Positions 18,514 to 26,494 of a stretch of DNA of 64,000 bases are shown here, piece by piece; position 1 is the stretch's first letter; the number at the start of each line of letters is the position of its first letter. Position numbers and translations under genes: made by a program. Where the stretch lies: positions 248,001 to 312,000 of the forward strand of contig NZ_JACHGN010000015.1 in assembly GCF_014202315.1 (NCBI RefSeq), read 5' to 3'. The notes beneath the pieces were generated by a model that was given only the letters and a program-made list of their open reading frames with translations, had not been told where the DNA came from and did not search any database. Origin of the DNA: Thermocatellispora tengchongensis. GTDB lineage: Bacteria > Actinomycetota > Actinomycetes > Streptosporangiales > Streptosporangiaceae.

Positions 18514-19704
18514 CTACTTGCGGTTGCGGGGCAGGCCCAGGCCCCGCTGGGCGATGATGTCGCGCTGCACCTCGTTGGTCCCGGCGGCGAACTTGCGCAC
18601 CGGCGACTCGCGGTAGTCCAGTTCGACCAGGCCGTGGATCGGTGCTCCCGGGGCGCCGACGCGAAGCTGCCCGCGCGGGCCGATCAGGTCCAGGCCGGCG
18701 CTGGGCAGTTCCTGGAACACCTCCGAGCTCCACACCTTGGCCATCGACGCCTCCGCCGCCAGCGGCTCGCCGCGGGTGATCAGGGCGGCGACCTGGGCGG
18801 AGAGCAGGCGGACGATCTCGACCTTGGTGGCGAGCCGGCCCAGCTCGGCGCGTACGGCGGGGTCGCCGGCCGGGCGCGGGCCGGCGCCCTCGCCGGCCAG
18901 GGACCACTCGATCAGCTCGCGCAGCTCCCTTACCTGGATGTTGGCGTTGAGGTTGCGTTCCAGGTCCAGGGAGAGCGAGATGACCTTCCAGCCCTCGTTC
19001 TCCTCACCGACGCGGCGGTCCACCGGTACGCGCACGTCGTCGAAGAAGATCTCGTTGGTGCGGTAGTCGGCCTGGGTGATCATCGGCCGGACCGTGATGC
19101 CCGGTGTGTCCAGCGGGACGATGAGCAGCGAGATGCCCCGGTGCCGCGAGTCGGGCGGGCCGGTGCGCACGGCCAGCCAGATGTGGGTGGAGTACTGGGC
19201 GCCGGTGGTGAAGATCTTCTGGCCGTTGAGGACGTAGTGGTCGCCGTCGCGTACGGCGCGCAGTTGCAGGGCCGCCAGGTCGGTGCCCGCGCCCGGCTCG
19301 CTGAAGCCGAGGCAGAACTCGATGTCGCCGGCGAGGATGCCGCCCAGGAACTCGCGCCGGTGCTCGGGCGAGCCGGCCCGCATCAGCGTGGGGCCGATCA
19401 TGGTGACGGACATCAGCATCTCGGGGAGCTTGCGGTAGGACAGCTCCTCGATCACCAGCCATTGGGCGAAGTAGCTCTTGCCGCGCCCGCCGTACTCGGC
19501 GGGCCAGGCCAGGCCGAGCCAGCCGTCGCCGCCCAGGCGTTTGAGGAAGGCCCGCCGGGCGGCGATGTCCTCCGGGGCCATGGCGTGGTCGGGCCGCACC
19601 AGGGGCGGCTCGCGGGGGATGAAGCCCTCCTCGGCGAGGCCGTCCAGGTAGCGCCGGAACTCGCCGAGCAGCGCCGCGTCCTCCTCCTCGATGCCGAAGT
19701 TCAC
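18514..19704 (-). CDS. acyl-CoA dehydrogenase, large-subunit-like
   Basis: 396-residue flavoenzyme that introduces an alpha-beta double bond in an acyl-CoA. It shows LGLAWPAEYGGRGKSYFAQW, the substrate/FAD motif FCLGFSEPGAGTDLAALQLR, VLNGQKIFTTGAQYSTHIWL, and VPVDRRVGEENEGWKVISLS followed by LDLERN, the signature style of actinobacterial FadE29/ChsE2-like subunits. The GTG start at 19704 has GAAGGAAGG upstream, within the end of the preceding enoyl-CoA hydratase gene (4-base gap). Its partner at 17403 follows at once. The substrate could be a bulky ring-bearing CoA thioester. Confidence 0.88.
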   Translation of the reverse strand: MNFGIEEEDAALLGEFRRYLDGLAEEGFIPREPPLVRPDHAMAPEDIAARRAFLKRLGGDGWLGLAWPAEYGGRGKSYFAQWLVIEELSYRKLPEMLMSVTMIGPTLMRAGSPEHRREFLGGILAGDIEFCLGFSEPGAGTDLAALQLRAVRDGDHYVLNGQKIFTTGAQYSTHIWLAVRTGPPDSRHRGISLLIVPLDTPGITVRPMITQADYRTNEIFFDDVRVPVDRRVGEENEGWKVISLSLDLERNLNANIQVRELRELIEWSLAGEGAGPRPAGDPAVRAELGRLATKVEIVRLLSAQVAALITRGEPLAAEASMAKVWSSEVFQELPSAGLDLIGPRGQLRVGAPGAPIHGLVELDYRESPVRKFAAGTNEVQRDIIAQRGLGLPRNRK

Positions 19705-19708
19705 GGGC

Positions 19709-20542
19709 TCACCTTCCTTCGTAGCCTGCGGGGTCGCGCTTTTCCAGGAACGCGGCCACCGCCTCGGCGTGGTCCCGGGAGAGCATGGTCAGGCTCTCCA
19801 GGCCGTAGCCCTCGGTGGCGTGGGCGTGGACCGCCTGCCTGATCTGGTTGTTGAGGATGCGCTTGGTCCAGCGGATCGCCAGTGGCGGGAGCGCGGCCAG
19901 CTCGCGGGCCTGGGCCAGCGCCGACGAGAGCACGTCCTGCGCGGGGAGCGCCCGGTCGGCCAGGCCGATCTGCACCGCCTGGGCGCCGCTGATCAGCTTG
20001 CCGCTGAGCAGCATCGACTTGGCCCGGGGCATGCCGGCGGCCAGCGCCAGCAGGTACGCCTGCGGGGCGACCAGGCCGCGCAGCACGTGGGTGTCGCCCA
20101 GCTTGGCCTCCTCGGCGACGACCATGATGTCGGCCAGCAGCGCGATGCGCAGCCCGGCGCCGACGGCGTGCCCGTTCACCGCGGCGATGACCGGCACGTC
20201 GAGGTCGAGCATCGCCGTCATGAAGTCGGTGCCGCGGTCCACCGGAAGCCGGCGCACCCACGCCGGGTTGCCGCGCGGGTCGGCCATCCTCTCGGCGCGC
20301 TCGCGCATGGTGCCGATGTCGCCGCCGGAGGAGAACCGCCTGCCTCGGCCCGTGATCACGATCGCCCGGATGTCCGGGTCGTCGCGCATTCCCCGGAAGC
20401 AGGCGGTCAGCTCGGGGGTCATCGCGGTCGTGGGGTTGGCCCGGTCCGGGTCCGCGCCGAGCGTGATCAGCGCGATCGACTCCGAGACCGCCACCTCGAT
20501 CGCCTCGTACGCGCCGTACCGGGCCGTAGCGCCGTCTGTCAT
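19709..20542 (-). CDS. enoyl-CoA hydratase/isomerase family protein
   Basis: 277-residue crotonase-fold protein. The oxyanion-hole segments are GRGRRFSSGGDIGTMRERA (residues about 68-86) and NGHAVGAGLRIALLADIMVV; LGDTHVLRGLVAPQAYLLAL follows. The canonical second catalytic Glu (in GPGG/GxxPxxG) is replaced in the RGLVAPQ region, so hydratase chemistry is not assured. The ATG at 20542 lies 17 bases past the acetoacetate decarboxylase-like gene. It is one of five crotonases in the window, so each probably acts on a different intermediate. Confidence 0.85.
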   Translation of the reverse strand: MTDGATARYGAYEAIEVAVSESIALITLGADPDRANPTTAMTPELTACFRGMRDDPDIRAIVITGRGRRFSSGGDIGTMRERAERMADPRGNPAWVRRLPVDRGTDFMTAMLDLDVPVIAAVNGHAVGAGLRIALLADIMVVAEEAKLGDTHVLRGLVAPQAYLLALAAGMPRAKSMLLSGKLISGAQAVQIGLADRALPAQDVLSSALAQARELAALPPLAIRWTKRILNNQIRQAVHAHATEGYGLESLTMLSRDHAEAVAAFLEKRDPAGYEGR

Positions 20543-20559
20543 CCCGCCGCCCCCGCGCC

Positions 20560-21366
20560 CTAGCGGATCTTGGTAGTGCCGAACAGCGCGGGCCGCACCG
20601 GGTCGGACACGAACTTGATCTCGCGGAAGGTGATGTCGGCCTGGCCGGCGACGGCCGAGACCGGGTAGACCGGCACCACACCGCCCCGCCCCCATGCGGA
20701 GGGCTCGAAGGCGTCGATACGGGGGCGGCCGAGGTCGGCGCGGTGGAAGACGTAGTCGGCGCCGGCCTGCACCAGCTTGGGTCCGTCGGGGGTCACCGCG
20801 AAGTTGATGTTGGCGTTGAGCCCGAACGACCCGCCGTTCGTCGGCACGGGCTCCACCATCCTGACCGCGAGCGCGCGCGTGCCGCCGGCGACGACCTCCA
20901 GCCGGGTCTCGTCGTGGAAGCGGCGCAGCTTGACGTCGTCGCACACGCGCAGCCGGAAACCCCAGCCCCGCGCGAACTCCGCTGCCGCCTCTGCGTTGTC
21001 GATGTAGCCCTCCACCAGGAAGACCCTCGGCCGGAATCCCGCGCGGCAGACCAGGCGGGTCTCGGCCATGGTCACCGGTCCCCACGGCGTGTCGGGCAGG
21101 TGCAGGCCGCGCCAGCTCACGAAGCTTGGGTTGGTGGGGGCGAGAGCGGGCGGGATCAGGCCCTGGAGGCTGCCCATGGGGATCTCGGCGAAGACCTGGA
21201 TCATCTCCGCGCGCTCGAAGGTGACGGGCTCGACGTCGAGGTGCGGCATCTGCGGGGCCCCGTCGAGCAGGAGGCCGGGGTCCAGGGTGCCGAACTCGGC
21301 GTACTCGGCGATCTCCTTGATCGTGTCCGCGCCGCCGGTCACCTTCGGCGCTTGCTGGGTGGTCAC
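20560..21366 (-). CDS. acetoacetate decarboxylase-like protein
   Basis: 268-residue protein of the ADC fold. Family features include IPPALAPTNPSFVSWRGLHL, then PWGPVTMAETRLVCRAGFRP, and VFLVEGYIDNAEAAAEFARG. In true acetoacetate decarboxylases a Lys-Lys pair follows a Gly-Tyr/Phe-Pro turn and forms the Schiff base. Here the corresponding stretch reads GWGFRLRVCDDVK, with arginines, so classical decarboxylation is doubtful and a hydratase, aldolase or binding role is possible. The GTG start follows the LLM gene by 3 bases. The fold call is moderately firm; the reaction is open. Confidence 0.72.
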   Translation of the reverse strand: MTTQQAPKVTGGADTIKEIAEYAEFGTLDPGLLLDGAPQMPHLDVEPVTFERAEMIQVFAEIPMGSLQGLIPPALAPTNPSFVSWRGLHLPDTPWGPVTMAETRLVCRAGFRPRVFLVEGYIDNAEAAAEFARGWGFRLRVCDDVKLRRFHDETRLEVVAGGTRALAVRMVEPVPTNGGSFGLNANINFAVTPDGPKLVQAGADYVFHRADLGRPRIDAFEPSAWGRGGVVPVYPVSAVAGQADITFREIKFVSDPVRPALFGTTKIR

Positions 21367-21369
21367 TGC

Positions 21370-22491
21370 TCAGCGTCCCTTCACGACGGCGCCGACGGGG
21401 GCGGCGAGTTCCTCGGCGGACTTGAAGGCGGGGATGACGTACTTGCCGAAGGTGCGCAGGCTTTCCATCACGTCCTCGTGCGGCAGCACCTCGGCCGCCT
21501 GGATGACGAAGTTCATGCCGTCCACGCCGATGTTCTCCCAGTGCTTGATCACCGAGATGATCCGGTCGGGGTCGCCGATGGCCAGGCCCTCCGGGATGCC
21601 GGACTTGTCGCCGGGGCCGAGGGCCTCCTGCCGCAGCGTCGGCAGGAACCCGCCGATCTGGTACAGCGGGGAGGGGTAGACCTCCTTGACCGCGACGGTG
21701 TGGGCGGTGTTGTGGTTGAAGGTGTCGAGCATGGTGCGGCCGGCCTTGGAGGCCCGCTCGCCGTCCACCCCGCAGTGCATGAAGTTGACGATCTGGACCT
21801 GCTCGTTGACCAGGGGACCGATCGGCTCGCACTGCCTGATCCGCTTGCGGTAGTTGCGGATCTTCTCCTCCTGGGCGGCGTAGTTGCCGATGCTCAGGCC
21901 GAAGACGCCCAGGCCGCGGTCGGCGGCGTCGTACTCGGTGCCCTGGCTGGTCACCGCGACCCACAGCGGCGGGTGCGGGTCCTGCAGCGGCTTGGGCACG
22001 ATGGCGCGCTCGGGCATGGAGAAGAAGCGGCCCTGGTGGGAGAACGTCTCGTCCACCCACATCTTCGGCAGGGCGCGGACGTACTCGTCCCAGGACTGCT
22101 TGGTGTCGTGCGGCTCGGCGCCGTAGCCGCCGAGTTCGAGCCAGGTGTTGGAGCGCCCGGTGCCGATGTCCACCCGGCCGTTCGAGACGATGTCGAGCAC
22201 CGCGGCGCGTTCGGCGATGTGGGCGGGGTGGTTGATCGGCGGGACGCACACCACGATGCCGTGGCCGACCCGGATGCGCTTGGTCATGACCGCCGCCGCG
22301 GTGAGGAAGACCTCCGGGGCGGTGCTGTAGGAGTGCGGGGAGGAGAAGTGATGCTCGACCGCCCAGACGTGGTCGAAGCCGATCTCGTCGGCCAGCCTGA
22401 TCTGCTCCAGGGCGTTGTCGTAGATCTTCTTCACGTCGGCACGGGAGGAGTGGGGCGGGCCGCCCAGCTCGAACAGTAGACCGAATCTCAT
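21370..22491 (-). CDS. LLM-class flavin-dependent monooxygenase (luciferase-like)
   Basis: 373-residue TIM-barrel oxidoreductase of the bacterial luciferase family. It begins MRFGLLFELGGPP and carries FDHVWAVEHHFSS, VGHGIVVCVPPINHPAHIAE, LDIVSNGRVDIGTGRS and ADRGLGVFGLSIGN. The family uses FMNH2 or F420; the sequence does not settle which. An FMN enzyme would need a reductase, for which the flavin reductase fusion at 45990 is a candidate. AAGG precedes the ATG. It lies between an acyl-CoA dehydrogenase gene and the ADC-like gene in the 13-gene run, and probably oxygenates a ring or side chain. Confidence 0.88.
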   Translation of the reverse strand: MRFGLLFELGGPPHSSRADVKKIYDNALEQIRLADEIGFDHVWAVEHHFSSPHSYSTAPEVFLTAAAVMTKRIRVGHGIVVCVPPINHPAHIAERAAVLDIVSNGRVDIGTGRSNTWLELGGYGAEPHDTKQSWDEYVRALPKMWVDETFSHQGRFFSMPERAIVPKPLQDPHPPLWVAVTSQGTEYDAADRGLGVFGLSIGNYAAQEEKIRNYRKRIRQCEPIGPLVNEQVQIVNFMHCGVDGERASKAGRTMLDTFNHNTAHTVAVKEVYPSPLYQIGGFLPTLRQEALGPGDKSGIPEGLAIGDPDRIISVIKHWENIGVDGMNFVIQAAEVLPHEDVMESLRTFGKYVIPAFKSAEELAAPVGAVVKGR

Positions 22492-22561
22492 GGGAACCTT
22501 CCAGTCGCGCGGCCACGGGCCGCGTGGTGTCGATGTGATCCTCAGGCGGCCGGATGCCCCA

Positions 22562-23716
22562 TCAGGCGAGCCGTCCCGTCGTGCGGAACTCCTCCAGCCG
22601 GCGCTTGCCGACGATGACGCGCTGCAGCTCGATCACGCCCTGGCCGACCTCGTAGAACTTGCCCTCGCGGTAGAGCCGTTCGAGCACCATCTCCTGGGTC
22701 CAGCCGTAGGCGCCGCACACCTCCAGCGCGAGCCCGGTGACCTCCCTGGCCATGCGCGCCGCCACAATCCGGGTGCTGGCCGCCAGCCGGGACACCGCGG
22801 GGTCGCGCCGATCGACGGCGGTGGCGGCGAGGCGGACGAGCGCCCGCGCCGCGTCCACGGCGGCCGACATCTCGCCCAGCGTGCTCTGCACCGTCGGGAA
22901 CTTCGCCCCGATGGGGTCGCCGCGGTGCAGTCGCTCGCTGGCGTACCGCACCGCCTCCTCAAGGGCGCGCCGGCCGATGCCGACGCAGATGGCGCCGGCG
23001 CGGACCTTGGCCTCGGCCTCGGTGGCCACCATGATCGCGAAGCCCTGGTCCGGCTCCCCCAGCAGCGCCGACTCCGGGAGCCTGAGGTCGTGGAGGGTGA
23101 CCGGGGCGGTGCCCTGACCGCCGAAGGCGAGCATCTTGATCGGCGCGCCGGGCTGCCAGCCGGGTTCGGAGGTGGGCACCAGGAAGGCGCCGAGCCGATC
23201 GGGCGTCGTGCGGGCGAAGACCAGGGCGACATCGGCGTACGCGGCGAAGGAGGTGAACATCTTGGCGCCGTTGAGCACCCAGCCGGAGCCGTCGCGGACC
23301 GCCGTGGTGGTGATCTGGCGGGGGTCGGACCCGGTCTGCGGCTCGGTGAAGGACCAGGCGCCCATGGCGCGGCCGGCGACGAGGTCGCGGCCCCACTGCT
23401 TCTTCTGCTCCTCGGTGCCGAAGCGGGAGATGGCGCCGGCCACCTGCACGGTCGGGCCGGGGTAGAGCGCGGCGACGGCGCCCGCGACGGCCACCTCCTC
23501 CACGCCCGTCACGTAGGTCAGGTACGAGCCGCCGATGCCGCCGTCCTCCTCGGAGAACGCCAGCGAGGGCACGCCCAGCTCGCACAGCAGGGACCACAGC
23601 TCGGGGGAGAACTCCTGGGTGCGGTCCACCCGGGCGGCCAGGGCGGCGATCTTCTCGGTGCCGGCCCTGCGCAGCGTCTCGACGATCTGCCGGACGTCGG
23701 TGCCGGTGACGGTCAT
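22562..23716 (-). CDS. acyl-CoA dehydrogenase
   Basis: 384-residue acyl-CoA dehydrogenase with all three domains. It shows GVPSLAFSEEDGGIGGSYLT, GAWSFTEPQTGSDPRQITTT (substrate/FAD loop), WVLNGAKMFTSFAAYADVAL, a C-terminal helical bundle with GAKFPTVQSTLGEMSAAVDA, and VCGAYGWTQEMVLERLYREG near the C-terminus, where the usual catalytic Glu region reads TQEMVLER. The ATG at 23716 has GAGGAGGA eight bases before it, which decides the start against longer upstream frames. It is the third acyl-CoA dehydrogenase of this operon and has no adjacent partner, so it is probably homomeric. Confidence 0.87.
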   Translation of the reverse strand: MTVTGTDVRQIVETLRRAGTEKIAALAARVDRTQEFSPELWSLLCELGVPSLAFSEEDGGIGGSYLTYVTGVEEVAVAGAVAALYPGPTVQVAGAISRFGTEEQKKQWGRDLVAGRAMGAWSFTEPQTGSDPRQITTTAVRDGSGWVLNGAKMFTSFAAYADVALVFARTTPDRLGAFLVPTSEPGWQPGAPIKMLAFGGQGTAPVTLHDLRLPESALLGEPDQGFAIMVATEAEAKVRAGAICVGIGRRALEEAVRYASERLHRGDPIGAKFPTVQSTLGEMSAAVDAARALVRLAATAVDRRDPAVSRLAASTRIVAARMAREVTGLALEVCGAYGWTQEMVLERLYREGKFYEVGQGVIELQRVIVGKRRLEEFRTTGRLA

Positions 23717-23742
23717 GTGGTCCTCCTCGTGTCGGGCCGTCT

Positions 23743-24663
23743 TCAGAGCACCGCGACCGGTGCCACGGGGCTTCCTGTGCCGCCGCGGATGCGCAGCGGC
23801 GCGACCAGGAACAGGAAGGCGGTCGCGCCCGTCTCGGCCAGTTCCTCCAGGTCGAGGAACTCCAGCAGGTAGACGCCGCAGTCGCGGATCAGGAACTGGT
23901 GCACCGGGCAGACGGTGCCGGGGGCCCACGGGATGACCTCCACGCCGGAGGTGTCGGCGCCCACGAGCGCGACGTCCCGGCGGGCCAGCCACTCGGCCGC
24001 CTCCAGCCCGATGCCCGGGCGGTCGCCCAGGTACGCCTCGCGGTCGGCCCGCCACATCCTGATCCAGCCGGTGCGCAGCAGCACGGCGTCGCCCGGTTCC
24101 GGCGTCACCCCGGCCCGGCCGAAGGCCGCCTCCAGCTCCGCGGCGCCGATCTCGTGCCCGGCCGGCAGGTGAGGCATCCCGGCCGCCGCGGCCAGATCGA
24201 GCAGGACTCCCCTGGTCACCATCGGCGGCGCCTTGTCGATGCCCAGCCTCCGCATGCCGGAGCTGCGCACCGTCCGCTCCTCGAAGCCGTTGTAGAGCCG
24301 CTCGCCGTACCAGGCGTGGCCCAGCGCGTCCAGGTGCGTGGTCGCGCCGTGCACCCGCAGGCTCACGTAGTCGGTGGCGGCCTTGAAGCCGCCCGGCGCG
24401 GAGGCGCCGGCAGCGTAGTCGCCGGCGTCACGCAGCATGAAATGCTCGTAGCCGTGCCGCGTGGACGGCGCGTCGCGGTCGCCGATGACCTGCGCGAGCG
24501 GCACGGCCCGGCCCCGCTCGGGCAGGCGCAGCGCACGCAGCACCTTCTCCGGGGTGATCAGGTTGGCCGCGCCGGCCTCGTCGCCGGTGCCCCAGCGGCC
24601 CCAGTTGGAGTACTCGGGCCGCGCGGGCTCCCCGGGGCCGTCCGCGGCGCGCGGTCGGAACAC
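23743..24663 (-). CDS. cyclase family (KynB-like) metal hydrolase
   Basis: 306-residue protein of the PF04199 cyclase family, whose best-known member is kynurenine formamidase. The metal motif VHGATTHLDALGHAWY (pattern HxxTHxDxxxH) is at about residue 104. TPEPGDAVLLRTGWIRMW, then IGLEAAEWLARRDVALVGAD and VCPVHQFLIRDCGVYLLEFL follow, as in larger bacterial members. These enzymes open or close amides, lactones or cyclic ketones with Mn or Zn. The GTG start is 10 bases after the amidohydrolase stop. A second cyclase, in a different unit, is at 47992. Confidence 0.85.
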   Translation of the reverse strand: MFRPRAADGPGEPARPEYSNWGRWGTGDEAGAANLITPEKVLRALRLPERGRAVPLAQVIGDRDAPSTRHGYEHFMLRDAGDYAAGASAPGGFKAATDYVSLRVHGATTHLDALGHAWYGERLYNGFEERTVRSSGMRRLGIDKAPPMVTRGVLLDLAAAAGMPHLPAGHEIGAAELEAAFGRAGVTPEPGDAVLLRTGWIRMWRADREAYLGDRPGIGLEAAEWLARRDVALVGADTSGVEVIPWAPGTVCPVHQFLIRDCGVYLLEFLDLEELAETGATAFLFLVAPLRIRGGTGSPVAPVAVL

Positions 24664-24673
24664 CTGCGCGCTC

Positions 24674-25597
24674 TCAGATGGCCGTGCGGTCGAGGATGCC
24701 CTTCATGTTGGAGTACATGAACTTCTCCAGGACGTCCTCGGGCAGGTCGAGATGGCGCGCGTCGGTGGTGGCCTTCTTCAGGTTCAGCAGCGGGTAGTCC
24801 GTACCGAAGATCACCTTCTCCGCGCCGGGCTGGCCGTGCCACTTGCCGCCCAGGAACTCCAGCAGCTCCTTGGGGTAGCGCTTGGGCGACCAGGCCGAGG
24901 TGCAGATGTACAGGTTGGGGTGCTTGGCCGCGAGGTGGGTCATCATGCCCGCCCACGGGTCGCCGATGTGGTGGCCGACCACGATCAGGTCGGGGAATGC
25001 CAGGCACACGTCGTCGAGGTGGAGCGGGTAGTTGGGCAGCGTGGGCCACAGCGGGCCCGGCATGCCGATGTAGGAGAAGACGAACAGGTTCAGCTCGACG
25101 CACTTGGCGTACAGGGGGTAGTACCACTTGTCGTTGGGCGGGGTGCCCCACGGGCTGGGCAGGATGTGCACGCCCTGGATGCCGTACCTCTCCTTGTGCT
25201 CGGCGAGGATGCGCGGGTTCTCCAGCAGGTCCCAGTACGACCCCGGGCCCTGGCGAGGCGGGATCAACGTGCCGGCGTGCGCGAAGCGGCCGGGGTACTT
25301 CTGGATGATGTCGTAGTGCTCCTGCACCCGGGCGTCGAGGCCCTTGCGGTCGGTGTGGTAGTAGAGCGACGCCTGGAACACCGCCGACTCCACGCCGACC
25401 TCGTCCATCTCGGCGATGGTCTGCTCCATGCCCGCCTCGGCGGTCCGCGGCGCCTCGCCACCCTGCTGGAAGGTGCGCATGACCCGGTTGCGCATCGGGT
25501 CCTGCAGCCACGAATCCCGGTCGCCGAAGGTGTCGGGGGTCGTCGCGGCCCATCCCGGGTGGAAGAACGCGTCGATAACCGGTCCTGTGTACGCCAC
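24674..25597 (-). CDS. amidohydrolase-2 family protein (ACMSD-like decarboxylase/hydrolase)
   Basis: 307-residue TIM-barrel metalloenzyme of the amidohydrolase-2 group, which includes ring-cleavage-product decarboxylases and hydrolases. The usual N-terminal HxH is altered to IDAFFHPGW. Later ligands look intact: LIVVGHHIGDPW (His near residue 196) and the Asp in VIFGTDYPLL near 273. FVFSYIGMPGPLWPTLPNYP is typical of the group. The loss of one His of the HxH suggests a one-metal, nonhydrolytic (decarboxylase or C-C hydrolase) mechanism. It sits between a crotonase and a cyclase in the operon. Confidence 0.83.
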   Translation of the reverse strand: MAYTGPVIDAFFHPGWAATTPDTFGDRDSWLQDPMRNRVMRTFQQGGEAPRTAEAGMEQTIAEMDEVGVESAVFQASLYYHTDRKGLDARVQEHYDIIQKYPGRFAHAGTLIPPRQGPGSYWDLLENPRILAEHKERYGIQGVHILPSPWGTPPNDKWYYPLYAKCVELNLFVFSYIGMPGPLWPTLPNYPLHLDDVCLAFPDLIVVGHHIGDPWAGMMTHLAAKHPNLYICTSAWSPKRYPKELLEFLGGKWHGQPGAEKVIFGTDYPLLNLKKATTDARHLDLPEDVLEKFMYSNMKGILDRTAI

Positions 25598-25624
25598 GAT
25601 GCCTCTTCCTGTCGATGATGTCTG

Positions 25625-26422
25625 CTACTGGGGGCCGGGCGAGGAGCCGTTCCCGGTGGTCCGGGCCCGAGCCGAGGTGATGCCGTCGTACACGCGCCGC
25701 AGGAAGCGCCGATACTCCCCCGACGCCGCTGCGGCCTGCTGCTGGACTCCCTCCGCGCGCACCACTGACGGCAACTCGGCCATCGAGGTGCTTTCGAGCA
25801 GGTTCTTCACCAGCGCGAGGGTCGCCCCGGGCGACTGGCGCAGCTCCGCCAGCAGCCCGTCCACACAGGCGTCGATCCCGCCCGGCTCGGCCAGGCGGGC
25901 GATCATGCCGCGCTCGTGCGCCTCCGCCGCGCCGATCCACCTGCCGCTGAGCAGCAGGTCGCGGGCGACCGCCGGGCCGAGCAAGCGGGGCAGCACCAGG
26001 CTGGTCCCGGCGTCGGGCATCAGGCCGAGGTGGGCGAAGGTGAAGCGGAACCGGGCGTCCCGCTCGGCCACGACCAGGTCCGCGGCCAGGGCCAGTGCGG
26101 CGCCGGCTCCGACCGCGGCCCCCTGGACCGCCGCGATCACGATCTGGTCGGCCGCGCGCATCGCGAGCACGGTGCCGGTCATGCGCCGCCAATAGTCGGC
26201 GACGTAGTTCTCCGGCAGCCCCTCCTTCAGCTCGGCGAGGTCGCCTCCGCTGGAGAACGTGCGGCCGGCGCCTTTGATCACGATGAATCGCACGTCCTCA
26301 CGGCTGCGGAGGTCCTGCAGAACCGCGGCGAGCGCGTGGTGCACCGCCCGCGAGACGGCGTTGCGCGCCTCGGGCCGATCGAGGACGACGTGGGCGACGT
26401 CGCCCACGACATCCGATCGCAC
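25625..26422 (-). CDS. enoyl-CoA hydratase/isomerase family protein
   Basis: About 265-residue crotonase, first gene of the 13-gene run. It shows VVLDRPEARNAVSRAVHHAL, the oxyanion segment GAGRTFSSGGDLAELKEGLP, and AVQGAAVGAGAALALAADLV, then FRFTFAHLGLMPDAGTSLVL with an Asp at the usual second-Glu region, which suggests isomerase-like rather than hydratase chemistry. I prefer the GTG at 26422 (GGAGAG seven bases upstream) over in-frame starts up to 26473. The AT-rich element at 26460-26494 lies just ahead, so this gene starts a new transcript after the ABC transporter genes. Confidence 0.85.
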   Translation of the reverse strand: MRSDVVGDVAHVVLDRPEARNAVSRAVHHALAAVLQDLRSREDVRFIVIKGAGRTFSSGGDLAELKEGLPENYVADYWRRMTGTVLAMRAADQIVIAAVQGAAVGAGAALALAADLVVAERDARFRFTFAHLGLMPDAGTSLVLPRLLGPAVARDLLLSGRWIGAAEAHERGMIARLAEPGGIDACVDGLLAELRQSPGATLALVKNLLESTSMAELPSVVRAEGVQQQAAAASGEYRRFLRRVYDGITSARARTTGNGSSPGPQ

Positions 26423-26459
26423 ATGACTGCTCTCCACAGTCCTCCCCGCTCGATCGTAG

Positions 26460-26494
26460 GTATGATCCATCATATCTGATCAAACATCAAATTC
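26460..26494. promoter_or_regulatory. TGATCAAA regulatory element, site A
   Basis: An AT-rich block in otherwise very GC-rich DNA. It contains the inverted repeat TATGAT-CC-ATCATA (26461-26474), the octamer TGATCAAA (26477-26484) and a further ATCAAA. It lies between the ABC ATPase stop and the first gene of the 13-gene run. It shares its octamer with sites at 30683, 30850, 35392 and 51279. Confidence 0.6.

Noticed and set aside
15657-18557. Nearly 1000-codon plus-strand open frame opposite the acyl-CoA synthetase and dehydrogenase
   Set aside because: Same artefact; the opposite strand encodes two recognisable enzymes end to end with ribosome sites.
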